This document shows positions 52,854 through 61,410 of a stretch of 64,000 nt of DNA, piece after piece. Made by a program: the position numbers and the translations under genes. This stretch comes from Portibacter lacus. Its GTDB lineage: Bacteria > Bacteroidota > Bacteroidia > Chitinophagales > Saprospiraceae. Within the stretch, counting starts at the first letter, position 1; every line of letters begins with the position of its first letter. Location: the NCBI RefSeq assembly GCF_021533215.1, contig NZ_JAJNKA010000005.1:186001-250000 (forward strand). The letters run 5' to 3'. The notes below the pieces were generated by a model. That model was not told the origin of the DNA. It saw only the letters and a program-made list of their open reading frames with translations, and did not search any database.

Positions 52854-54139
52854 CCAAATATTTTCATGTAATGTTCCTTCATATTAATCCCCCGAACCTC
52901 CATCTCATCAAAAGTAGAATTGTGAAAATTAAAGCTACCGTAATATTTAGACAAATCTGGAAGGGTAAAGTTATCTAACCTAATCGCCTCAAATAACCAA
53001 GCTACATCCATGAAGACTAGCGGTATTTCCACCACATCAAACGCTTTCTCATTCACAAAATCATACAACTTATACGGTAATCCCGTACCACATCTGTATC
53101 CTACATACCTCGTAAATCCAATACTAGAATCCTCCCGAATACCAAGGTTTTCCAGTAGTCTTGGCGTTATAGAAATATCGAAATTAAGGAAATGCTGCCT
53201 ACTTATTGATATCTCAATTCCTACTTCATGCTCTAATTTCTCTTTTTCGGCCCGAATCAGGTCTATATCATTCCAACTTTCATAAGAAGGATGTATGCCA
53301 ATGATATAATTTCTTTCTTTTGCTAATCTAAATGCCTTTTGAACAACCTTAGATTTTAATGAATATTCATTATCCTCTTTATGTTTTCCACCCACCAAAA
53401 AGTAGATTGATTTATCTATTTTCAGCTCACTTATCATCCAATCAAATGTATCAAACCCATCCCTGCCTCTTAACAGATAATCCATGTACGACTTCCATAA
53501 TTTAGGAAATCCACTCATAGATTTTCGGTGCCTTATATGACCAGCTATTTTTCTAACAATAGAAAATGGCGATTTAAATTTCTGTATAAAATCTATGTCG
53601 TGACTTAGCACGGTTGGTTTCGAGTAATCTGCTTTTTCACCTGTTAAAACTTCCAGAAAAGCTGCAACCAATTCATCCACTAATGGCCGCTTTTCTAATC
53701 CTGCTTTTACCGTTAACAATGAACGCTCGAATGCAAGTTTGTTACTTAGGAAAGCTGAAAAGTCTAGTGACCTTTCCTCATATCTAGATAAATGAAAAAA
53801 GATCGCTTCGAATAGGTCAAACCCAAATTGACCATCATTATAAAACTCAGAGCTTTTCGATGATGATGCTAACTCTACACTATATATCTGCTCATCTCCA
53901 TAGCTGTATTCATTCGCTACATATTCTCCTGAAACATCTTCTAAGATCAATTCTTGACGTGGAATATAGAAACTACCCTCGATTTCAGCCAGCCCATAAC
54001 TAACATTAATCTCTCCTTGACCTTCTATGGTAAAGAAAAGTCTTCTCGCCTTGACAAATGGATGATCATTCAGAATATCGATAGTGTATGCTAATCTAGG
54101 ATTAGGCCTCGGGTTTGTATGGATAGCAACAACATTCAT
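52850..54139 (-). CDS. Polysaccharide deacetylase-like protein with DUF7033-type N-terminal domain
   Basis: A 429-residue protein. The N-terminal part (about 1-150: LFFTIEGQGEINVSYGLAEI; FHLSRYEER) matches the uncharacterised domain often placed before NodB-like deacetylases. The C-terminal domain begins PTVLSHDIDFIQKF, with the Asp-Asp type metal/acid motif as HDID, then IGIHPSYES containing the metal His. A de-N-acetylase acting on glycan precursors is likely. Overlaps both neighbours (ATGA-type). Confidence 0.75.
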   Translation of the reverse strand: MNVVAIHTNPRPNPRLAYTIDILNDHPFVKARRLFFTIEGQGEINVSYGLAEIEGSFYIPRQELILEDVSGEYVANEYSYGDEQIYSVELASSSKSSEFYNDGQFGFDLFEAIFFHLSRYEERSLDFSAFLSNKLAFERSLLTVKAGLEKRPLVDELVAAFLEVLTGEKADYSKPTVLSHDIDFIQKFKSPFSIVRKIAGHIRHRKSMSGFPKLWKSYMDYLLRGRDGFDTFDWMISELKIDKSIYFLVGGKHKEDNEYSLKSKVVQKAFRLAKERNYIIGIHPSYESWNDIDLIRAEKEKLEHEVGIEISISRQHFLNFDISITPRLLENLGIREDSSIGFTRYVGYRCGTGLPYKLYDFVNEKAFDVVEIPLVFMDVAWLFEAIRLDNFTLPDLSKYYGSFNFHNSTFDEMEVRGINMKEHYMKIFG

Positions 54140-55080
54140 TATGGTTTAATATATTTATACCATCTCATAATTGGATTGCTGATTTTACTAATTTGGTGAT
54201 AAGCGACCTGCTCCCCTCCAAAAGTTCTAAAAAATTTCTCTACACCCGGAAGCATACTTCCTTCGAAATCAAAGTCCTTACCTTTCTCAACACTTTCTTT
54301 TATTCCTTCCCATATCAACTTAGATACCGCTTCCTCCTTCTTTCCTTCCTCATTTTTTGCCGTAAATAAACAATAGGTTTTCTTAACATCTTCTATGATA
54401 AAGATACCAGCAATCATTTCACCTTGCTGATTGTAATAACCCAGCACTTTACCAACTCCTTTATTTATTGCAACCGTGATTAGCTCATTGATGTTCGTCG
54501 GATAAAAAAATTGACCTGCATTATTACCTGCTAAGGTATCTCCTAACATCCGCACGAATTCTTCTAACTTTTCATTCGTTCTAATCTCAAATTCACCGAC
54601 TTCTTTCAGTACTACATTCCGTAGTTTAGGTTTTAGATTCGATGTGATCTTATCCAGCCCTAATTTGTGGTCAATAATGTATGAATACCTTGTTGTTTGT
54701 TTGTAACCTAACTCATAAAGTGGATACCAAGATTGGCCATCGATCGGGAAATTGATATTGATATATCCAGCATTTGGTAGCTGAGCGGCTAATTCACGCA
54801 ACTGACTAAAGTAAAAGCTATTGGTTTTATATGGAGAATTAAGGTGGTCTGGGAAATTAATGATGGGTCCTAAAGATGGCGTATAAGGTGGCATCTGAAT
54901 AAAAGAAAACCCTTTGCGCTTACTAAAATGGTAAGGCCACGCACCTACAATCTTCTCTTCCTTATCGTACGAAAGTACAACATCCCAGTTGGCCCCAGTC
55001 ACAATATCTAAATACCAAGGCTGTGCAAAAACAGAAACTTCAGCATTATCCTCACAAAACTTTAGATATTTACTTTTCAT
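54139..55080 (-). CDS. GNAT/FemAB-family transferase
   Basis: A 313-residue protein with the double-GNAT plan of FemAB-like proteins: VSVFAQPWYLDIVTG and YDKEEKIVGAWPYHFSK at the N-terminus, and DFDFEGSMLPGVEKFFRTFGGE at the C-terminus, a highly typical motif for this group. FemAB proteins add amino acids or acyl groups to cell-wall or glycan amines, which would fit action after the adjacent deacetylase. First gene of the four-gene minus operon. Confidence 0.75.
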   Translation of the reverse strand: MKSKYLKFCEDNAEVSVFAQPWYLDIVTGANWDVVLSYDKEEKIVGAWPYHFSKRKGFSFIQMPPYTPSLGPIINFPDHLNSPYKTNSFYFSQLRELAAQLPNAGYININFPIDGQSWYPLYELGYKQTTRYSYIIDHKLGLDKITSNLKPKLRNVVLKEVGEFEIRTNEKLEEFVRMLGDTLAGNNAGQFFYPTNINELITVAINKGVGKVLGYYNQQGEMIAGIFIIEDVKKTYCLFTAKNEEGKKEEAVSKLIWEGIKESVEKGKDFDFEGSMLPGVEKFFRTFGGEQVAYHQISKISNPIMRWYKYIKP

Positions 55081-55127
55081 AGGTTATCCTCGCAAAATAG
55101 TGATTTTATTACAGCCATTTTGAAAAG

Positions 55128-55157
55128 CAAATTTAATAAGAATAGTTTATTCTTATT
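55128..55157 (-). promoter_or_regulatory. Perfect inverted repeat abutting a TAnnTTTG -7 motif
   Basis: AATAAGAATA (55135-55144) and TATTCTTATT (55148-55157) are a perfect 10-base inverted repeat with a 3-base loop. On the minus strand it is followed directly by TAAATTTG (55135-55128), a match to the Bacteroidota -7 element, about 48 bases before the FemAB-like start codon. An operator overlapping a promoter, or a weak terminator for the upstream gene, would both fit. Confidence 0.45.
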
Positions 55158-55273
55158 TCGAATCCTAATGGTATTAGAAATTAGTGGAAGAATAATTAGA
55201 AGTGAGAAGCAAAAGAAATTTTATAATATCTAGACTCTACTTTTAATTTTGAGCAGTCAAGCCTGATATCTAT

Positions 55274-58200
55274 CTACTGCTTTATGATTTTCTTGCAACT
55301 TTTTGAAGTTGCCGTGTTTACCTGAACAAAGTATATTCCAGGAGTAATTTTACTTAGATTAAGAATGGAAGAACGACCATTAAACTTTTGATCTTTAACC
55401 ATCACACCTGACTGGCTGAATACTTTTACCGTAAATTCTTCGTCTATGTCTGTTTTGATAATGACTTGGTCTTGTACTGGATTAGGGGAAATCGAAATGG
55501 ACCTCGAAAAAGCATAATCTTTTGTATGAACTAAAATATCGTTCATAATTTCTTCGATCTGTACTTGATCTAGAGCAATATCATATACTCTAATATCATC
55601 CAGCTCTCCTATCCAAAAATAGCTACCATTGTAACTCGCGTTGCCTATTTGGATGTTATTGACTTTCGCATCTGTGTTAATGGAAATGCTTTCAGAATTA
55701 TACGACTCTCCAGAATCCGGCTGATTCTCGTAATGCTTGCCATCGATGTAGAGTTTTATATCCTTAAGTAAAGCTCCATTATCCGGATCATAGGTGACCG
55801 CAATATGCCTCCATTCATTATTATCTAACCTAGTGACTTCACTATTTGCATTCTGCACATTGCAAGAACCCGCTTCTACCCGAATATTACCATTATGAAC
55901 CATGACATTAAACATCTCACCACTTAGGTTTTCTCCCCATGATACAATGGTCTTACGACTTCCCACTGTGCTCGTTTTAATCCACGCCGTAACCGTTCTA
56001 GGACCATTTCCTCCTATTCCTTTATAGCTGTTAGTAAGATAATTTCCAGTCTTTCCAGGCAATTCAAGTGCACTTAAGTAGTTGTTATTCTTATCCCTTA
56101 CATACATGGGTGTGAAATTCCCAACTTCCGCCAGGTTTCTCTGGTAAGATGATGAATCCGCCGTCGTTGCATCAAACGTATAATGTGCTTGCAAATTTCC
56201 CATGCCCATGTGCTCGGTTACTTCTATAAAATCTGTTTTCTCAATAGAACTTGTATCAGAAGTGGTGAACACTTTAAGCTTGACCTTATACTTGCCTATT
56301 TCATCATAAAAGATAACAGGGCTTTCATCATTACTCTTTGAGGGATTTCCACCTTCAAATTCCCACTCCCACCTTATTGGATTTCCGCTTGACTCATCCT
56401 TGAATTTCATAGAATTACCCTTAATGATCACTTCCTGCTCAGATGAAAAATCAGCGTTGGGTTTAACTGCCTCTTCACCGTACAACATTGACCTCCAAAA
56501 ACCTCTTCCATCTGTTGCTATCGTTAATAGGCTTTCCGTTCTGCTTTCTCCATAATAAATATCCATTCCAGCCACTCTAATTACGGGCAATCCTTTCGAG
56601 TAATCTATCCATTCGCTCATGGAATTATCTTTGTAATAAACACCTATATCTGTCCCGACGTAGATGCCTTCGTCACTGGATTTATCCAATATCATTTCTA
56701 GCAATGCAACTCCAGGAAGTCCGTCCGATATATTTTTCCATGTTTCTCCTTTGTCCTCGGATTTGTAAATTTTAGAGCCTAGTAAAATATAGACTATCCC
56801 ATCATTTGTAGGATGAGTGGCGATATCCGTTACTTTACCACTCGCAGGCAACTTGCTAGTAATATCCGTAAATGTAGGTTGCGCTGATCTTACATTTTCC
56901 GACCTGAAAAACCTGTTTCCTTCTCTCGATACATACATGATTTCATGATTTGCATCCGCTTGCTCGATTTTTTCTATTCGCTGGTTACCACCAAATGTGG
57001 AGATTTTAGTCCAAGAAACATCTTGTGTGTTTTCAGCTCTCGCATTCTGTGTTCGCTCTACTTCGAAAAGGCCCACGTATAAAACATTGACATCACTCTT
57101 ATCTAACACGCCCGTACCTGTGTAATAACCTCTGTTCGCTGTAGTCGAGTTAATTCTCTGGAATGAAAAGCCTCCATCCGTGGAACGGTGTATTTTGTCA
57201 TACTTAAAATGGTAAGCATAGTTATCATCAGAATAATCAAATAAAACAGTGGCTTCATCGCCTCCCCAAGGTGAATACCATGATCCTCCTCTATTCAATT
57301 TAATGCCACAATGGAAGGTTCCACCCGCTACATTCGATCTATTCGTTTGGCTTTGGGTGCATTCCCATACTTCTGCGATCGGTAATCCATCAGTTATCGG
57401 TTCGAACAAGTTGTCTTCATTCAGAAAATAGATTCCACCATCATTAACAGCAAATAGTTTATTAGTCCCTGGCTGGTATGCCCAAGATAACTGGTCTAAA
57501 TGTAGACCGAAACCCAGTGTGGTAACTTGGTCAAATGACTGTGTCCAAGAAACGCCTCCATCCGTGGATTTCCAAGCTTTCACGCCTCCAGCATAGATCA
57601 GGTTTTCATCTTCTTGATCCGCAACTATAAAAAGATTATAATTGGGCTGGCCTCTTGAAATTTCACCTGCGCTGCTGTAACCTGTAATGCACGGAGATTG
57701 TCCTGATTGCTTGGTAAATGTTTGACCTGAGTCTTTAGAAAGATACACTCCTTCGAAAGAATCATCTCCTAAGTGATCTCTTGAATTGATGACATAAACA
57801 TAATTCGGTTTTGCCTTAGTGGTTGCGATTTTCATAAACGCACCCTTTTCGAATTCAATTTCTGTCCATGTATCTCCACCATCTTCTGATCTGAAAAATT
57901 GCGAAGGATTTCCATTCGTTCCAGCATATAGAATTTCTGGATGCTCTGGGTGTGATTTAATTTCTTCTACAAACGGAGCCGTTAAGACATTCATAAAATG
58001 AACACCTCCATCTTCAGACTTAAAGATTCCACTATCATTTCCTGCTAAGATCACATCTGGTTCATCACTTTTAATCAGTAAACCCTTCGTTTTTTCAGTG
58101 GTTAACCCCGTTTCATCCCAAGTGTTTCCTCCATCTGTGGATTTCAGCACACCCAGATTACTACCTAAATAAATGGTTTCTGGATCAGACGGATCAACGG

Positions 58201-58756
58201 CCGAAATATAGGTTTCCTCGATTAAGTGATCTGTTAATGGCGTCCAAGTCTTTCCGCCATTTTCAGTCTTAAATGAACCACTTTTAAAACAAGAAATATA
58301 ATACGTATCAAGATCCTCTGGATGAAAGGAAATGTGTTTCACTCTTCCTCCATCTCTCTGATCTCCGTTGGGTCTAGGACCTACCCGAAGTGGACCATAA
58401 TTAAACCATTGACCTTCCTGATTGCCTCCTACATATGAACGCATTCTTTGGAACTCTTTTTTCACAACTGTAGGTGAAATAACATGGCCTGATTCATCTA
58501 ACCGCTTCGACTGGATGGCGTACCATCTCTCGAATTGCTTAGATCGGTCTCCTTTATGATGTGTGTGATTTGCCCAGTACGCATCAAAAGCGAGCCTAGC
58601 ATCATTCATATTTACATCAGGTTCTTCCATCATTTCTATCCAGATAGGATAATCTGAGTCTGAAACTGATTCCGATACTTTGTTATTACAACTGACAAAG
58701 CATAGCAATGCCATTAGAAACATGAACATGTTTCTTTTATAAAGTCCTTTTATCAT
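55274..58756 (-). CDS. Asp-box (BNR) / PKD / LamG protein with T9SS sorting domain
   Basis: A 1160-residue secreted protein. The N-terminus has a lipoprotein-type signal ending in FVSC. Residues about 120-760 form one or two beta-propellers of the VPS10/sialidase type, with repeated Asp-boxes: STDGGNTW, SEDGGDTW, STDGGVSW, SEDKGETW and others. A PKD domain follows (about 768-850; RWEWEFEGGNPSKSND), then a LamG/concanavalin-like domain (about 860-1070; RTVTAWIKTST) and a Por-type C-terminal sorting domain (ISPNPVQDQVIIKT; LNLSKITPGIYFVQV). It is probably surface-exposed and binds or cleaves a polysaccharide. A lipobox together with a T9SS tail is unusual. Last gene of the PUL operon. Confidence 0.85.
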   Translation of the reverse strand: MIKGLYKRNMFMFLMALLCFVSCNNKVSESVSDSDYPIWIEMMEEPDVNMNDARLAFDAYWANHTHHKGDRSKQFERWYAIQSKRLDESGHVISPTVVKKEFQRMRSYVGGNQEGQWFNYGPLRVGPRPNGDQRDGGRVKHISFHPEDLDTYYISCFKSGSFKTENGGKTWTPLTDHLIEETYISAVDPSDPETIYLGSNLGVLKSTDGGNTWDETGLTTEKTKGLLIKSDEPDVILAGNDSGIFKSEDGGVHFMNVLTAPFVEEIKSHPEHPEILYAGTNGNPSQFFRSEDGGDTWTEIEFEKGAFMKIATTKAKPNYVYVINSRDHLGDDSFEGVYLSKDSGQTFTKQSGQSPCITGYSSAGEISRGQPNYNLFIVADQEDENLIYAGGVKAWKSTDGGVSWTQSFDQVTTLGFGLHLDQLSWAYQPGTNKLFAVNDGGIYFLNEDNLFEPITDGLPIAEVWECTQSQTNRSNVAGGTFHCGIKLNRGGSWYSPWGGDEATVLFDYSDDNYAYHFKYDKIHRSTDGGFSFQRINSTTANRGYYTGTGVLDKSDVNVLYVGLFEVERTQNARAENTQDVSWTKISTFGGNQRIEKIEQADANHEIMYVSREGNRFFRSENVRSAQPTFTDITSKLPASGKVTDIATHPTNDGIVYILLGSKIYKSEDKGETWKNISDGLPGVALLEMILDKSSDEGIYVGTDIGVYYKDNSMSEWIDYSKGLPVIRVAGMDIYYGESRTESLLTIATDGRGFWRSMLYGEEAVKPNADFSSEQEVIIKGNSMKFKDESSGNPIRWEWEFEGGNPSKSNDESPVIFYDEIGKYKVKLKVFTTSDTSSIEKTDFIEVTEHMGMGNLQAHYTFDATTADSSSYQRNLAEVGNFTPMYVRDKNNNYLSALELPGKTGNYLTNSYKGIGGNGPRTVTAWIKTSTVGSRKTIVSWGENLSGEMFNVMVHNGNIRVEAGSCNVQNANSEVTRLDNNEWRHIAVTYDPDNGALLKDIKLYIDGKHYENQPDSGESYNSESISINTDAKVNNIQIGNASYNGSYFWIGELDDIRVYDIALDQVQIEEIMNDILVHTKDYAFSRSISISPNPVQDQVIIKTDIDEEFTVKVFSQSGVMVKDQKFNGRSSILNLSKITPGIYFVQVNTATSKSCKKIIKQ

Positions 58757-58777
58757 TCTATTTATTTATAAGACCGA

Positions 58778-60370
58778 TTATTCAGAGGCATAAACTTCCT
58801 CTAAGGCCTCAATTCGAAATCTCTCTATTTCTGGAGTCTTGTGTTCTTTCTTAATGATTTCATATAATTTTGTGATGAATTCTGGATGTTCATCAACCAA
58901 ATTATTTAGTTCTTCGATATCCTCTTCAAGGTTATATACTTCTATGTTTTTATTCCCTTTGTTCATATCCTTCCAGAGAATTTTCCATTTTCCCATTCTA
59001 ACAGCAACTTGGCCACCATATTCTGGATATTCCCAGTACATATATTCATGGTCCTTCTGCTCTTTTTCTTGGGTCAATGTATTCAAGAAACTTATTCCAT
59101 CTGCATTTTCTGGTGTTTCAGCTCCAGCGATCTCACTTAGAGTAGGCATTACATCCCAAAACGCTGAGATGTGGTCTGTTTTAGAACCTGATTTGATTTT
59201 ATCTGCCCAAGTAGCAATCATAGGAATTCTAATTCCTCCTTCATATAAAAACCCTTTTCCTCTTCCGCGCTCACTTGCAAACGGTCCTCCACTATCGAAC
59301 CAAGGAGAATCTGATCCTCCATTAAAGGTCGGTCCATTATCCGATGTGAAAACGATTAAGGTATTATCGTAAAGGTCTTTTTCTTTAAGATAGTCCACTA
59401 ATTTTCCAATATTCTCATCTAAGTAAGAAATCATTGCAGCATAAGTTGCATGCGGATATCTTACTGGAAAGTAACTTTTCTTCTTACCTCCTTCGAAGAA
59501 ATAATACGGTTCTTCATCTCCGAATTTCTCTACATAATGATCTACCCAGTTCTTAGGCGCCTGAAGTGGCACATGCGGAATCGATGATGCCCAATAAATA
59601 AAAAAAGGATCTTCCTCGTTTTCTTTAACAAATCCCATTAGTTTCTCGAAAGAGATTTCCGGAGAATATCCTGGTTGTTGATACTTTGCATAAGATTCAG
59701 GATCATATGGATCTGCGCCTGGATCTAGACCAGTAGTCGGTGCAATAGTATCTTTATTAATGATGTATCTCTTTTCATTCTCATACATGTGAATCGGGTT
59801 AAATGTATGAGCTATTCGCTGACAATTGTATCCGAAGAAATAATCGAAACCCATTTTCGTAGGAATAGACTCTGTATGCGGAGCTCCAAGTCCCCACTTC
59901 CCAAACATTCCTGTACGATATCCAGCATCTTTTAATAAGTTGGCAATGGTAACCGTTCCTGTAGGTAATGGTCGCTGACCTTCGAGAGTAGAATCTTTAA
60001 CCATCGCTTCGTAAGACCATACATTTCCTCTTTCTCTCCATTCATCATTTCCTCTCACATAAGAATGTCCCATGTGCTGTCCAGTCAATAAAACAGATCT
60101 TGCTGGAGCACATACAGGAGCGCCAGTATAATGCTGAGAGAAAATCATTCCTTTGCTAGCGAGTGCATCAATGTTAGGTGTCTCTATTTTAGTCTGACCA
60201 TAAGCACCGACTTCTCCGTAACCTAGATCATCTGCAAGGATGTAGATAATATTTGGTTTGGCATTCTGAGTTTTCTTCGAAGAAGAAGACGAGCAACTGT
60301 ATAATGTGGTTAAACCAAAGAATAGGAATAACATTGAAAATCTACCTGCTTTACGTACTAATACTTGCAT
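58778..60370 (-). CDS. Sulfatase (arylsulfatase type), lipoprotein
   Basis: A 530-residue formylglycine sulfatase removing sulfate esters from a polysaccharide. The signal has a lipobox at Cys26 (TLYSC). Metal ligands lie in YILADDLGYGE (Asp47/48). The C-x-P-x-R signature is Cys87 in PVCAPARSVLLTG, so maturation requires a formylglycine-generating enzyme, not seen here. Further motifs are GMFGKWGLG, SSIPHVPLQAP and FTSDNGPTF. It lies five bases after the LamG/PKD gene in the same operon as susC/susD. Confidence 0.94.
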   Translation of the reverse strand: MQVLVRKAGRFSMLFLFFGLTTLYSCSSSSSKKTQNAKPNIIYILADDLGYGEVGAYGQTKIETPNIDALASKGMIFSQHYTGAPVCAPARSVLLTGQHMGHSYVRGNDEWRERGNVWSYEAMVKDSTLEGQRPLPTGTVTIANLLKDAGYRTGMFGKWGLGAPHTESIPTKMGFDYFFGYNCQRIAHTFNPIHMYENEKRYIINKDTIAPTTGLDPGADPYDPESYAKYQQPGYSPEISFEKLMGFVKENEEDPFFIYWASSIPHVPLQAPKNWVDHYVEKFGDEEPYYFFEGGKKKSYFPVRYPHATYAAMISYLDENIGKLVDYLKEKDLYDNTLIVFTSDNGPTFNGGSDSPWFDSGGPFASERGRGKGFLYEGGIRIPMIATWADKIKSGSKTDHISAFWDVMPTLSEIAGAETPENADGISFLNTLTQEKEQKDHEYMYWEYPEYGGQVAVRMGKWKILWKDMNKGNKNIEVYNLEEDIEELNNLVDEHPEFITKLYEIIKKEHKTPEIERFRIEALEEVYASE

Positions 60371-60375
60371 TCTAT

Positions 60376-61344
60376 TTATTTTATTTCACTTAGAATCTTA
60401 ACTTCTTCTTGAGTTAAAACTACATCAAAAATTCTAACATCATCCATCATCCCTTGAAAAATTGACCCACCTAATTGCGAACCGATATTAACATCCGTTT
60501 CTCCAGCAGATCCTGTATCTAATGTTTTTCCAGCGATGCTAAAAACTTCAACTGCATCGATATATATGATAATTTTATCTCCATCATAAGTATAAGCAAT
60601 GTGATGCCATTCATCATCATTTACCGCAGGACCTATGGTGTGACCTCCTCCTTGATACTCATATCTAATTTCACCAGTGTTTTGCATTTTGAATGAAGAT
60701 CTACTAAACGATCCTGTCTGACCCCAATGAACCAAACCAGAGGTAGCAGCATGGTTGGTTTTAATCCACAAAGCAACGGATCTCGCTCCTGCACCATTAA
60801 TTCCTGTATAACCTGTTAGGTCTATTTGGTTATTACCATTGAATACATAGGCGCCTCCACCTCCTGGACGAATTCCGTAAGAAGCTGGAGCTGCTGGAGT
60901 TGCTGTAAACGAAGTCAACCCTGCGTTATCCAAGTTGTCCTCAAAATCCAACCTAACTTGTGGTTGTGTTTCAATATCAATAACAGGAGGAGCAGTGATC
61001 ACGATATGGTCTTCCATCAAAATCTCCCCAGCACCTTCATCATTTCTAACGGTTAACATTACATCATAAGTCCCTGCTCCTTCATAAGTGACAGTAGGAT
61101 TCGCTTGGTTACTATACGTAGGATTTCCACCCTCAAAATTCCAAGTATACAGCGATGGTGCATTAGTAGATGCGTCCGAAAAAGTTATAGAATCTCCAGC
61201 CTCTACTGTTGTAGCGCTTGCATTAAAAGCAGCCATTGGTAACAAGGCTGGATCTGGACCATCATCTATTGATTTCTCACATGAAACAATGATTGCTAAG
61301 GTTAACACGAAGAGATATATCTTATTATATTTTAAATATTTCAT
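60376..61344 (-). CDS. PKD + LamG surface lipoprotein of the PUL
   Basis: A 322-residue lipoprotein (lipobox near LAIIVSC, then EKSIDDG). A PKD domain at about residues 35-115 (SLYTWNFEGGNPTYSNQ) is followed by a LamG domain at about 140-315 (ARSVALWIKTN; DDEWHHIAYTYDGDKI; MMDDVRIFDVVL). It occupies the place usually held by SusE/SusF-like glycan-binding lipoproteins. The LamG part resembles that of the 1160-residue protein downstream. Confidence 0.82.
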   Translation of the reverse strand: MKYLKYNKIYLFVLTLAIIVSCEKSIDDGPDPALLPMAAFNASATTVEAGDSITFSDASTNAPSLYTWNFEGGNPTYSNQANPTVTYEGAGTYDVMLTVRNDEGAGEILMEDHIVITAPPVIDIETQPQVRLDFEDNLDNAGLTSFTATPAAPASYGIRPGGGGAYVFNGNNQIDLTGYTGINGAGARSVALWIKTNHAATSGLVHWGQTGSFSRSSFKMQNTGEIRYEYQGGGHTIGPAVNDDEWHHIAYTYDGDKIIIYIDAVEVFSIAGKTLDTGSAGETDVNIGSQLGGSIFQGMMDDVRIFDVVLTQEEVKILSEIK

Positions 61345-61356
61345 TTGTTTGCTTTT

Positions 61357-61391
61357 AAAAAGGTGATCCGCACTCTCACATAACGGATCAC
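61357..61391 (-). terminator. Hairpin plus T-run between susD and the downstream PUL genes
   Basis: On the minus strand GTGATCCG (61391-61384), a 13-base loop, and CGGATCAC (61370-61363) are followed by C and five T (61361-61357). This has the form of an intrinsic terminator, 20 bases after the susD stop and before the next gene's start at 61344. It probably attenuates transcription, making the downstream genes less expressed than susC/susD. Confidence 0.65.
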
Positions 61392-61410
61392 ATTATTTAT
61401 GAAAAGATTT

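Noticed and set aside
58839-59372. 177-residue plus-strand ORF
   Set aside because: It lies antisense within the sulfatase gene, whose frame has full family motifs; the plus-strand translation has no recognisable features.
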